From NCBI GenBank assembly GCA_020796225.1, contig CM036758.1, forward strand, positions 30,731,647-30,795,646: 64,000 nucleotides of DNA. Reading direction: 5' to 3'. Of the stretch, positions 10,500 through 19,558 are shown in pieces. The stretch's first letter is position 1. The number at the start of each line of letters is the position of its first letter. The notes under the pieces are model-generated. The model searched no databases and was not told the DNA's origin. It was given only the letters and a program-made list of their open reading frames with translations. The position numbers were made by a program, and so were the translations under genes. Origin of the DNA: Arion vulgaris. Its lineage: Eukaryota; Mollusca; Gastropoda; Stylommatophora; Arionidae.

Positions 10500-11040
10500 A
10501 AATATGAGAGTAGTTATGAGACGTCAACCATGCAGATAATATTGCCTTAGGTTTAAAAAAATTAGATATGCAGAGAAAAACCAACAATTTATCATTCATA
10601 CAATCGAAAGTTGGACTGCAAATAATGATATGAGAAACATAAAATATAATGAAAGACACATGTGGCAAGCAATGCAGCTATCCCCTGAAATTCATAATGA
10701 TAAAAATAACAGCGCAGGTCACCAATTTGGGTAGCAATCTTATCCGCATGGAAGATACAAAAAATAGATTATGAGATAAATTGAATTCTCAAAGCAATCA
10801 GCTTTTAAAATTAATAAATTATGTTCTCTAAATCCTGTTTTATCTCACAGCAGCAGGATAAGAAAAGATTTACAGAACAAGCTTTTTGTGTAGCACTTCA
10901 TAAAGTGTTTTTCTCTGTCTATTATTTCTGTGGTCCACCTTTTGCTTTGTATTCACCATATTGGAGTAGCATTGCTCTTTGAGGGGCACTGTTGGTAATC
11001 AGCTTACGTGGCCGAACCACTCAATTTGTTGTTTCTTGAT
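10500..11040. other. No recognisable feature
   Basis: AT-rich sequence without a supported coding frame or an obvious repeat relative in the window. Confidence 0.3.
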
Positions 11041-11087
11041 GAAGTTCAGTACTGATGTTGTACCCACTTTTTCCCTGCTGTCTTCGT

Positions 11088-11345
11088 TTCTAAACTGGTC
11101 TCTTCTTGATACTCCGAGCATTCAGCGTAGACATTTCATTTCTAAACCGGTCTCTTCTTGACACTCCCAGCATAGATACTGCATTTCTAAACTGGTCTCT
11201 TCTTGATACTCCCAGCATTCAGCATAGTCACTTCATTTCTAAACCGGTCTCTTCTTGATACTCCCAGCATTCGGCATAGTCACTTCATTTCTAAACCGGT
11301 CTCTTCTTGATACTCCCAGCATTCGGTGTAGTCACTTCATTTCTA
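11088..11345 (-). repeat. 53-bp tandem repeat derived from LINE coding sequence
   Basis: Five units with spacing of about 53 bp (starts near 11,090, 11,142, 11,188, 11,241, 11,294; one unit is shortened). On the minus strand the unit reads 'atgctgggagtatcaagaag..accggtttagaaatgaag', the DNA that encodes M-L-G-V-S-R-R-D-R-F-R-N-E in LINE tails, seen singly at 17,575-17,615. Confidence 0.8.
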
Positions 11346-11460
11346 GGACACGTCATTTTTCTCATTTCTTCTACATTGTCTTAGATTTTTTTGGTTGATG
11401 CCGGATATATTAACATTATTTCTTAGTTCTCTCCATTTGGCTGTCCATCTTCCTAAGTAG

Positions 11461-11690
11461 AAGTGGTTAAGATGTTTGCCTGTCAATCTGAAGGTTATGA
11501 GTTCAAATCCAGACAGATTCGTATGATGCAATTATTTCATGAGATCCTCGCTAGGATTGTTGCTGAAGCTACAAAGTTTGTGCTTTGTGCGATACTCTCG
11601 GTAGATGGCGTACCAATTGTGCCGACAGGGACGGAGTCATATGGGAAAACCCAGTGCTATGAAGTACACTGACACACAGATAGAAAAATG
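11461..11690 (+). mobile_element. tRNA-derived SINE, family B
   Basis: Has the family B order: 'agtggttaagatgtttgcctg' head, 'gagttcaaatcc' B box-like element, 'gagatcctcgctaggattgttgctgaagctac', 'gacagggacggagtcatatggg'. Diverged. Confidence 0.65.
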
Positions 11691-11699
11691 AAAATCTGA

Positions 11700-12030
11700 G
11701 GGCCACAGAATTGTGGTTTTACAGAACAATGATGAGAATCCCATGGACTGCTAAAATGACTAATGTGGAGGTGTTGAATGAGGTCAAGACAAAGAGAAAG
11801 CTTATCATCATTTTTCGGGCATGTGATGAGGAGGGGAGGTTTAGAACACAATGTGACAACCGGTAAAATCGAGGGTAGACGAGACAGAGAGAGAAAATTT
11901 TTGATAGCCTGACTTCATGGCACGGTAGAGCGTCAACATCTGAGTTGATAGCAAACACCAACGACAGAGATTTGTGGAGATCCATGATATCCTACGCCAG
12001 CCTGATGATGAGGTCAATCCTTCGCCTTTA
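11700..12030 (+). mobile_element. LINE C-terminal ORF remnant
   Basis: Frameshifted reading W-F-Y-R-T-M-M-R-I-P-W-T-A-K-M-T-N, V-L-N-E-V-K-T-K-R-K-L-I, then N-D-R-D-L-W-R-S-M-I-S-Y-A. This is the same family as 37,440-38,070. Confidence 0.65.
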
Positions 12031-12039
12031 GAACCCTTT

Positions 12040-13370
12040 GGCTGACTTGTGAACTCTTTTTAAAATTCTATGAGTGTCAATTAAACTCAATTAAACCACT
12101 GCCGGTTTGCTAGGCCTGTCACAGTGGCTGCAGAATCCCATAGACAGGTCACACGGTGCACTAGTCTATCACAATCAGGCTAGAATACACAAATTTCTTC
12201 CAAAGAAAACAAAAAATCGAGTCCGGTTGAAATACACCTCCACAAAATTGACTGAAAATAAACAAACTACATCAGGAGAAAACAGTCCACCTCTTGGTCT
12301 TATTGGGTTTCTTATCACCTTGTTCAATAAATACCTACAACGGCTAGTAATAAATCTTTACCGTTGTCAACAGGCGGAATAGACACATACTAAGAAACAT
12401 CTGTCAAACAGATCTCTACCAGACTCAACAGACACTTACACAGACTAATAATATGTTAAGCAGATCTCTACCAGTGTCAACATGTGTAACAGACACCGCA
12501 ACATGTCTTGCAAGACTAATGGGGACGCTGTGAAGCATCATTTGGCTACACCCAGTGGAACTAAAAACACAATTTTTTGTAAACATGGTAGATTTCAAGC
12601 CGATAGCCCATTTTGTGGTCCACAATAGATTACGGGCATGATCAGAGATCGCTGAATAAGCAGATTACATTCTCACACTAAGAAAATCAGTCAAAATTAA
12701 CTAAACAAAAAGTAACGGGACTTGTGTCTGTGGTTGATTGATTTCCCCTTGGTGAATAGCCATGTGTACTCCAATCCCTTTCTTACACAAGATCTCATCA
12801 GCAGTGCACAAACTCTGTAGCACCGGCGAAGGACCCCGATGTAATTTTGAAGATGGTGAGAGAAAAAACAAATTCATGATAAAAGTTGGTTCATCAGTCT
12901 AGGCCGGGATCGCGAAGAGAGAGAGAGAGAGATGGTGAAAATATTTTGTAGGGCTTTTATTTTTAATCTTTCTAATGAATTTTTTCTGTGCAGCGGCTTT
13001 CCAGTCTGCTCTTCTCATCTGTGGTTGAACAGGGTGAGACTAATCATAAGCATACTTCATCTTGCACAAAACAAAAACTGACAAAAAGGAAACAGACAGA
13101 AAGAACTGTTGTTACTGCCTGTATAGTACCGCTTTTTAGGGCAGCGCAGGACAGCGGGGGTGACTCTAATCCATTCGGACAGATGCTTCTCCTGACAGAC
13201 AGAACATAAAACATAAGCAGACAGTGGTACAATAAATTAATACAACTGTTTTTTTTTAAATATATTTATTCCGTTTATTTCATTGAGTAATGATTTATTG
13301 ACCCTTTGGTCCATTGTGTTGACCAGCGTGTGGTCCATCGTGTTGATCTGCGAGTCATACCTCACTTTCT
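12040..13370. other. Non-coding, with one SINE family D copy
   Basis: 12,735-12,860 ('ttggtgaatagccatgtgtactccaatccctttcttacacaagat..') matches copies at 16,925-17,060 and 17,165-17,300 and inverted at 33,280-33,410. 12,360-12,520 has short repeated blocks ('cagatctctaccag'). The rest shows nothing recognisable. Confidence 0.4.
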
Positions 13371-13399
13371 GTGCAGTTTGAAAGACTACTACTAGTCAC

Positions 13400-13660
13400 A
13401 TCTTTGTCTTCTTCCCCTTTCAACTCCCAACAGAGCACAGGTCTTCAACAAATTTCTTCCAGCCCTTCCTCTCTTTTGCCATCCCTTCAAATTCTTTCCA
13501 TGTCTTACCTATCCTTTGAATATCAGTCTCTAGGTCTTTTCAACAGGTATTTCTAGGCTTTCCCATCTCCCTTTTCCCTGCGGATTCCAAAACAGTGCCT
13601 GTCTTGCAATGCTTCCGGTCAGCCTTCTCAATGTGTGTCCTATCCAGTTGTATCTAACAA
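13400..13660 (-). mobile_element. LINE C-terminal ORF remnant
   Basis: Minus-strand reading gives W-I-G-H-T-L-R-R, then [33 protein letters not shown]. Same type as 1,941-2,297. It lies downstream of the GNL1 poly(A) signal. Confidence 0.7.
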
Positions 13661-13809
13661 TCTCTAATATTTGAAAGATTATTTCTTCTCCTAGCTCCCC
13701 CTGAAGCATAAGACATCAACAAATTGCCTCCAACTAGATGAAGTAAGCAAGCTTCGTTCATTCCAGATCTTTTCTCTTTATCTACAGTTTGTCCTAATGT
13801 CTCTCTAGA

Positions 13810-14107
13810 TCTTTCCTACCCTCTTGTCACATGTATTCCATTTCAAAGCCACATGTGGGTATCTAGTCTTTTGCATCTTAATGCATGTTACAACCACTTC
13901 CATCTCCTCTTTTATTGATATTTTGAGGCATGTGTGCCGGGTGATATCTGTATTCTTTGATATGAAAGAATTCGCAGAATTCTTCGAGACATCTTCCTCA
14001 AAGCATGAAAGGTTACTAGAACTAAAAACTCGCAACTCGAACGCCAACAACAAATTAACAATATTCCCATAGTAAGCGAAATCATCCAAACATAAGCTAT
14101 TGATTAT
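13810..14107 (-). other. GNL1: GNL1 3' UTR containing a LINE fragment
   Basis: Directly after the GNL1 stop. From about 14,000 downwards the minus strand resembles a LINE tail (R-R-I-L-R-I.., R-R-W-K-W-L.., then M-Q-K-T-R-Y-P-H-V-A-L-K-W-N-T). A candidate AATAAA lies at 13,911-13,916 inside it, so the retrotransposon piece may supply the poly(A) signal. The same GNL1-LINE junction is duplicated at 17,637-18,100. Confidence 0.5.
13911..13916 (-). promoter_or_regulatory. Candidate GNL1 poly(A) signal
   Basis: AATAAA on the minus strand about 190 bases after the GNL1 stop codon. Confidence 0.45.
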
Positions 14108-14370
14108 CTACAATTGTTCATCATCCATTTCTAACTCCTGCAGCCTGGCAAAGATCCCTGCTCTTGCTGCACTCCTTCTTGTCTCCTCATCTTGTATTTC
14201 TTCCACTTCTCCTTTGCTATCATCATCATCATTGTCGTCATCATCATCCTCATTAACGTCACTGTTCTCATCTAGGTCACTTCCATTCAGCTTCTTCAAA
14301 TAGTCGCGTTGAGAACGACCACCAAAGAGAGTTGCCAGCTGTCTAGTTTCAGGATCAGACATCAATTTCT
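14108..14370 (-). CDS. GNL1: GNL1 exon 13 (terminal)
   Basis: Acceptor TTTGTACCACAG; stop TAG at 14,108-14,110. Encodes KLMSDPETRQLATLFGG (cf. human WESHPETTELV), a basic step (RSQRDYLKK), an Asp-run acidic tail, and ends FARLQELEMDDEQL. The long D/E tail is common in nucleolar and ribosome-associated GTPases. An inverted, diverged copy of most of this exon lies at 17,637-17,780. Confidence 0.92.
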
Positions 14371-14386
14371 CTGTGGTACAAACAAT

Positions 14387-14620
14387 TCACAAAGATGAAT
14401 GAAAATCGTGGCATATCCCAAAGGACGTAGCCATCAACCACAGTAAACAAGTCGTTGATTTTCTAGGCACCACTTATACGTTCAGTAGTTTGCCATTGCT
14501 TTCTGAAGCGAGTGGCGCCATCGTCCTTTGTTAAAATCAACGGAAACAATTTGCAAGCAAACTGTCCGAAGCGTGATTCGAACTCAGAACGTCGGGGTTA
14601 ATAGATGAATACCAGAACCT
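14387..14620 (-). mobile_element. Dispersed repeat, family F (tRNA-like), copy 1
   Basis: Shares 'aatgaaaatcgtggcatatc..gacgtag..catcaaccacagtaaac..gattttctagg' with 25,358-25,600. The minus strand contains GAGTTCGAATCAC, B box-like. Lies just outside the exon 13 acceptor of GNL1. Confidence 0.6.
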
Positions 14621-14894
14621 AATCAGATTTCATGTCATATGAGAGATAACTTTTAAAAGGGAAATAAGATATAAATGGGAGATAAATTTGATACTGGAGA
14701 TAAATTTATAAGGGAAATAATAACTTTACAGATGATACGACTGTGTGTGTGTGTGTGTATATATATAAATCATGATCAAATAGATTGTCCTGAGCAGAAC
14801 TTTGCCACCCTACCAGTCCTTTGAATGAAATGTTTCTCATAGACCAGATACTACTCTGCTAAGATCAAAGTGTAGTCCTAGAGCAAATAGGCAA

Positions 14895-15145
14895 CTTCTT
14901 CGAACGATCATATCAACCACTTGTTAACCACTCTGTGTGACTTGTATGTGATCTGAGCCTAAGAGCGATTATACGCTGTGCCAGTTATGCGCCTACAAGT
15001 AGGCCAGCACATCTGATTTCTGCGCTGCTTTTAATTTACTAGGGTAGCTTCCCTAGGTCCTACATCAGTCGCCTCTTATGACATGCCTTGTAAGTTGCAG
15101 TGGTACTATTCTTTACTTTCCTTGCGAGCCCCGGCACCACACAGG
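14895..15145 (-). mobile_element. SINE-like repeat, family C variant
   Basis: Inverted relative to 2,870-3,110 and 18,460-18,665 ('cactctgtgtgacttgtatgtgatctgagcctaagagcg..aggcgcataactggcac' in reverse). Intron 12 of GNL1. Just upstream, 14,858-14,878 (gctaagatcaaagtgtagtcc) resembles the U2-type head. Confidence 0.6.
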
Positions 15146-15174
15146 TGAAATAGGCAACTTAATACATATAAACA

Positions 15175-15305
15175 AATTCCGAGCAGCTCTCATTCGAAAG
15201 AATGACGATGCTCTGAGTTTTTACCTGTTCAACCGTAATGGAGTCCACCTGCTGCTGCACTTACGGGTTAAGGCCCATAAAACAAAACAAACAACAACAA
15301 AAATT
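15175..15305 (+). mobile_element. U2-SINE body, 5'-truncated copy
   Basis: Begins 'gagcagctctcattcgaaagaatgacgatgctctgag' and ends in an (AAC)n-rich tail (aaaacaaaacaaacaacaac). It matches the body of the head-containing elements at 15,340-15,530 and 32,340-32,510. Confidence 0.6.
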
Positions 15306-15339
15306 ATATGACAGATGTCTTTTTTTTTAATTTGGGCTC

Positions 15340-15530
15340 TACCAGGAAGTGCCAATACAAGTCAACACAGTGAGGTTGAATGTGTAAACTCAGAGCATCA
15401 TCATTCTTCAAATGAGAGCCACTCTGGATTTGATTGTATTTAGGTATTGTCTATTGGCTCTATGACATCTCACCCTTTTGCCACGATCAAGTGGACACTA
15501 CAATTTGGTCTTAGCCAAAAGGCCCTCAAA
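15340..15530 (-). mobile_element. U2 snRNA-derived SINE-like element, full copy
   Basis: Minus strand begins GGCCTTTTGGCTAAGACC and AAATTGTAGT, almost the 5' end of U2 snRNA (..CGGCCTTTTGGCTAAGATCAAGTGTAGT..). It then departs from U2 with 'gtccacttgatcgtggcaaa' and continues into the shared body (agccaatagacaa.., tctcatttgaagaatgatgatgctctg). Located in GNL1 intron 12. Confidence 0.65.
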
Positions 15531-15719
15531 AAATTTCCATAAAAATAGGCTAGATGTTCTGCATCTGCCATGCTTAAATCATCAGTTACATCCTGAATCC
15601 ATCTTCTCTGTGTTCTTCCACTTGTCTTTTTTGCCGGATGCCATAATGATCTTCTCCAACCCTTTGTGTCTTTTTATAAGTTCAAAATACTTCAATTTTC
15701 TCATTTTTTTTATTTGTAG

Positions 15720-15900
15720 CATCATCCAGTTATCAGTTATATGAGGACTTTTCACCCATAGCACTCTGGGTATGTCCATAGGGGCTCTGATCTCCACCTC
15801 AACAAATCCAGTAGTGTCCAGAGGTCCAACACGCCAGTTCAATATTGATTAATCAACCTTTTTGCATATTTGGTATGTCGTTCTTCTATCAGCAAAAAAT
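15720..15900 (-). repeat. I-LINE 3' UTR repeat
   Basis: Contains 'actctgggtatgtccataggggctctgatctccacctcaacaaatccag..ccagttcaatattgattaatcaacctttttgcatattt', the 3' UTR block found at 9,720, 34,865, 49,730, 58,370 and others. Confidence 0.6.
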
Positions 15901-16680
15901 GTATCTTTGATTTTGAGTTATTTCTGGAAAGATCTATTTGTTTTCTTCTCTGACAATAATATATATGGAGGACTCTTTTGAAACACTTATATTCAAAAAC
16001 ACAAATGATTTTCCTTATAGAAGAGAGACATGAAACAATAAATCAGACATAATATAATAATAGCAGTCCATCGCAAGGATGATGACAACAGTCTCAGGAG
16101 TGTGTTGTTGCACCTCTCTAGTGTGTGCAGAGGTGACTATAAAGTCCAATCCTCAAACACAATCCTCTACCACAGGTAGGGCATACATGATCGAGATTAG
16201 ACATGCGGGTGTTTTGTGTTCTGTCCTTTCTCGCATTTTCTGCACCTCAACAGTATGATGATTCTCACTATGTGAGTTCCTCTTGTGTTGTTACAGCGCC
16301 ACATTTGGTGATCCTGCGAAGGATTCCCAGCATGTGGTGTCTATATCGACGATTTTAGAGACCCTTTAAGAGTGTTATTAAAGTGTTTTTCTGTCCTCCA
16401 ACTGATCATCTGTCACCTTCAAGCTCACCATACAACAACTGTTTTGGGATGTGTTTACCAGGCATCCAAGCAACATGACTGATCTATCTCATTTGGGCAT
16501 TCTGTAATAGAGGTTGAGATCATGGCTCTTAAGAGGACTTTGGTATCTGGAATATTGTCCAGAACAGACTTACAGAAGAGAGACATCAAACAATAAAACA
16601 GACTTATACTGGGAACCAGACAACAACAGAAAATAGAGTATGTTTACAAGACTAAATAATAATGAAATAAAAGTGGCATC
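15900..16680. other. Intron sequence, nothing recognised
   Basis: GNL1 intron 12 up to the exon 12 donor. Two similar short blocks ('agaagagagacatcaaacaataaaacagac' at 16,020 and 16,575) suggest an old internal duplication. Confidence 0.35.
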
Positions 16681-16684
16681 TTAC

Positions 16685-16825
16685 GTGTGTGGTCTGCGTA
16701 GTTGGGCGGTCTAAAACATAAACAAAGCTGGCCTTCTGCTGCTAGTCTGAGAATCTTATTTGCTGCTCTGTAGGTGTCTGGTCTGCCGGCTTTTGATGTT
16801 GTGAAACCATTCTTAATTGCACACG
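16685..16825 (-). CDS. GNL1: GNL1 exon 12
   Basis: Acceptor TTTTCTCCAG, donor CAC|GTAAGA. Encodes CAIKNGFTTSKAGRPDTYRA, then ANKILRLAAEGQLCLCFRPP. Matches human KRGYKTAK..NDVYRAANSLLRLAVDGRLSLCFHPPGY, the C-terminal helical domain of the family. Phase 1 in, phase 1 out. Confidence 0.94.
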
Positions 16826-16924
16826 CTGGAGAAAACAGGTTGAACCGTCAGATCACCTTGTGCACAAACTAAGACATGGTAACAATGTATTTCTACTACA
16901 ACTGATTGAGTGATTGACTGATTG

Positions 16925-17300
16925 ATTAGACCATCATCACTGCACTTCGGTGAGTAACCATCTGTTTTTCTATCTTTTTTTGTCTTACACAGGAAGATCT
17001 CAGCGGAAGTGCATAAACTCTGTAGCATCGGCAAGGATTCCCGATATAATTTAAAAGATGACAAAATATTTTGTAAATCTCGCTAATAGATTTTGTTCTT
17101 CTTTCCAACCTCCTCTTCTAGATTTTTGTCCTGCCAAAGGGTTCTTTTACACGCTCAACATAAGTGATAGGGCCATCATCATTGCACTTCGGTGAATAAC
17201 CATGTGTGCTCCAATCTCTTTCTTACACAGGATGATATCAGCTGCAGTGCACGAACTATGTAGCACCGGAGAGGGTCCCCGATGTAATTTTGACATGCTC
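16925..17300 (+). repeat. Two copies of SINE family D
   Basis: 'catcatcactgcacttcggtgagtaacca..cttacacaggaagatctcagcggaagtgca..gtagcatcggcaaggattcccgatataattt' at 16,925-17,060 and again at 17,165-17,300. Also found at 12,735 and 33,280 (inverted). Confidence 0.6.
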
Positions 17301-17499
17301 AACATGAACATGTGACCTATATTTTACCATCCGTCTCCGATAGGACTAGAAACTCGAACTCACCTAAACTGAGAACATGTATCTCTGGAAAAATATCCAG
17401 ATGGCTATAAATATCTCTCCCTTTGTAACGAGATGCAAGCATCTAACACACCTACAACTACTAACCTATCTTGTTGTCTGTGAAACACAGAGTTGCAGA

Positions 17500-17636
17500 T
17501 GTGACATTTCTACAATTAATACTTTCTTGAGCTCAAGTAGCAAACTAGTCAGGACAGAGATGAAGTGTCTACGCAGAATGCTGGGAGTATCAAGAAGTGA
17601 CCGGTTTAGAAATGAAGGAAAAAAGTGGGTACAACC
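17500..17636 (+). mobile_element. LINE C-terminal fragment
   Basis: Reads TEMKCLRRMLGVSRSDRFRN, the single-copy form of the segment amplified at 11,088-11,345. It joins directly to a copy of GNL1 exon 13. Confidence 0.7.
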
Positions 17637-18100
17637 GTGAACAGTGATGGTAATGATGATGATGACAGCGAGGGAGACGTGGAAGAAACACAAGATGAGG
17701 AGGTCAGAAGGCTGCAGCAAGGGCAGCAATCTTTGCCAGGCTGCAGGAGTTAGAAATGGATGATGAACAATTGTAGATACTTTACAAAAGCTAATGTTTG
17801 GATAATTTTGTGTACTATACGAATATTGTTGTAAATTTGCTGTTGGCAGTGACAAGTCTCTCAGTTCTAGTAATCTGTCATGCTTTGAGAGAAGATGTCT
17901 CGGTAGAATTCTCCAAATCCGTTGTAATCAAAGAATACTGATATCAACCGACACACAGACATCAACAATATCAACAAGGAAATAAGAAGGAGCGAGATGG
18001 AAGTGGTTGGAACATACAATTAGAATGCAAAAGACCAGATAACAACTTGTGGCTCTGAAATGTAATCCATTTTGTGGCCCACCATAGAAAGAAAGCTAGC
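17637..18100 (+). pseudogene. GNL1: Inverted copy of GNL1 terminal exon and 3' UTR
   Basis: Opposite in strand to GNL1 and inside GNL1 intron 11. It matches exon 13 from the codons for N-S-D-V-N-E onward (ggaagaaacacaagatgag, tttgccaggctgcaggag, gatgatgaacaattgtag including the stop) and continues through the 3' UTR and LINE junction (gcttatgtttggat.., tctagtaa.ctttcatgctttgag, gatggaagtggttg). Frameshifts in the acidic run show it is not selected. Since the 3' UTR-LINE junction is included, it arose as a DNA duplication rather than an independent event. Confidence 0.85.
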
Positions 18101-18350
18101 TACAGAAACATTAACAGATTCTTTCAACCAGATACTGGAGAGCAGTTGATGATTGAGGATGAAGCACACTGTTTTTGATGAGCTGGGTCAAACCGAAAGT
18201 AGGTCAGTATTTGACATGACCATTGGCAGCCCCCAAAACACATCTAATCTGGGTGGTAGGTGGGATATGGGACAATCTAGAGAGACATGGAGGCAAACTG
18301 TAGACAAAGAAAGAGAAGTGCGGGAATACACCTGAAATGAACTAAGATGT
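18101..18350 (+). mobile_element. LINE C-terminal remnant
   Basis: Contains SRETWRQTVDKEREVREYT, the standard LINE terminal block (G-R-P-x-E-T-W-R-x-T-V-x-x-E). It continues the element attached to the GNL1 copy. Confidence 0.7.
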
Positions 18351-18459
18351 CTTTTACTGTTTTGCGATCGCTAATTTGGTGATTATAGCATCAGATGCGC
18401 TCTTATGATGAAGTCAACTGTTGTTTGGCGCTCTTCGCCTGTGTATTGCCGGAGCTCTC

Positions 18460-18665
18460 AAGGGGAGCAAACAATAGTAACACTGCGACCTACAAGGCAT
18501 GTCCTAAGAGACGACTGAGGTAGGGGCCTAGGGAAGCTACTCTAGTAAATAAAAGCGTCGCAGAAATCGGATGTGTTGGCCTACTTGTAGGCGCATAACT
18601 GGCTCAACGTACAATCACTCTTAGGCTCGGATCACATACAAATCACAAAGAGTGGTTACCAACCG
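18460..18665 (+). mobile_element. SINE-like repeat, family C variant
   Basis: 'gagcaaacaatagtaacactgcgacctacaaggcatgtcctaagagacgactgagg..gcgcataactgg..cacaaagagtggtt'. Same subtype as 2,870-3,110. Confidence 0.65.
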
Positions 18666-18817
18666 GTCGATATGGAGCATTTGAAGAAGTCTGGAGCTCA
18701 TCTCTGGCACCATGTATTTTTGAGTACAGTCAAAATGGCTTGCTGAAGACATGTTTTTGGTTGGAGGAAATGTGTTCATGCCTTATGCTTCAAGAAGAAT
18801 TAAGGGAGGAAGAAAAG

Positions 18818-19052
18818 AATGAGAGAACACATCTGTTTTGTTCTATATAAATATTGATCTATTAATGAGAGAACACATCTGTTCTGTTCTATATAAATAT
18901 TGATCTATTAATGAGAGAACACATCTGTTTTGTTCTATATAAATACTGATCTATTAATGAGAGAACACATCTGTTTTGTTCTATATAAATACTGATCTAT
19001 TAATGAGAGAACACATCTGTTTTGTTCTATATAAATATTGATCTATTAATGA
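18818..19052 (+). repeat. 46-bp minisatellite
   Basis: Five units of 'aatgagagaacacatctgtt' + 'ttgttctatataaatattga' + 'tctatt'. Units are nearly identical. A related 47-bp form follows at 19,416 and after the piggyBac element. Confidence 0.85.
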
Positions 19053-19139
19053 GAAAATAATTTATCAATGGATGTCTTCGACTTATTCTCAGACTGAGAT
19101 GTTATAACAGAGTTACAAACACAGACCTGTGGATAAGAA

Positions 19140-19405
19140 CAGGACAGGGGGACACAAGATGACCCAGGTTAAGAGGAGAAAATGGTGGTGGGTTAGACAT
19201 ACCCTACAGAAGACAGTCGAGTGTCCCTAGATAAGTACTTGAGTGGAACCCGCAAGGAAAATGGAAAAGGGGGATGCCCTAAACAGACCTTAAGATGAAG
19301 TCTTCTCGAGGAACTGAAGAGGCTATAAAGAAAATAGAGACCGGGAAATGTGACGAACAATTGTTGAGGTCCTATGCTCCACAAGGAGCGGATAGGAATA
19401 AGTAA
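19140..19405 (+). mobile_element. LINE C-terminal remnant
   Basis: Shifted-frame reading K-R-R-K-W-W-W-V-x-H-T-L, then L-E-W-N-P-Q-G-K-W-K-R-G, separating the two minisatellite blocks. Ends in (TAAG)n. Confidence 0.6.
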
Positions 19406-19415
19406 GTAAGTAAAT

Positions 19416-19558
19416 AATGAGAGAATACCTGAGTTTTGTTCTATATGAATTATTGATTTATTAATGAGAGAATAACTGAGTTTTGTTCTATATGAATTAT
19501 TGATTTATTAATGAGAGAATAACTGAGTTTTGTTCTATATGAATTATTGATCTATTAA
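19416..19558 (+). repeat. 47-bp minisatellite, left part
   Basis: Three units of 'aatgagagaataactgagtt' + 'ttgttctatatgaattattg' + 'atttatt', cut at TTAA (19,555-19,558) by the piggyBac insertion and resumed at 21,817. Confidence 0.85.

Noticed and set aside
14100..14303. Serine-rich plus-strand ORF
   Set aside because: It is the complement of the Asp/Glu codons of GNL1 exon 13.
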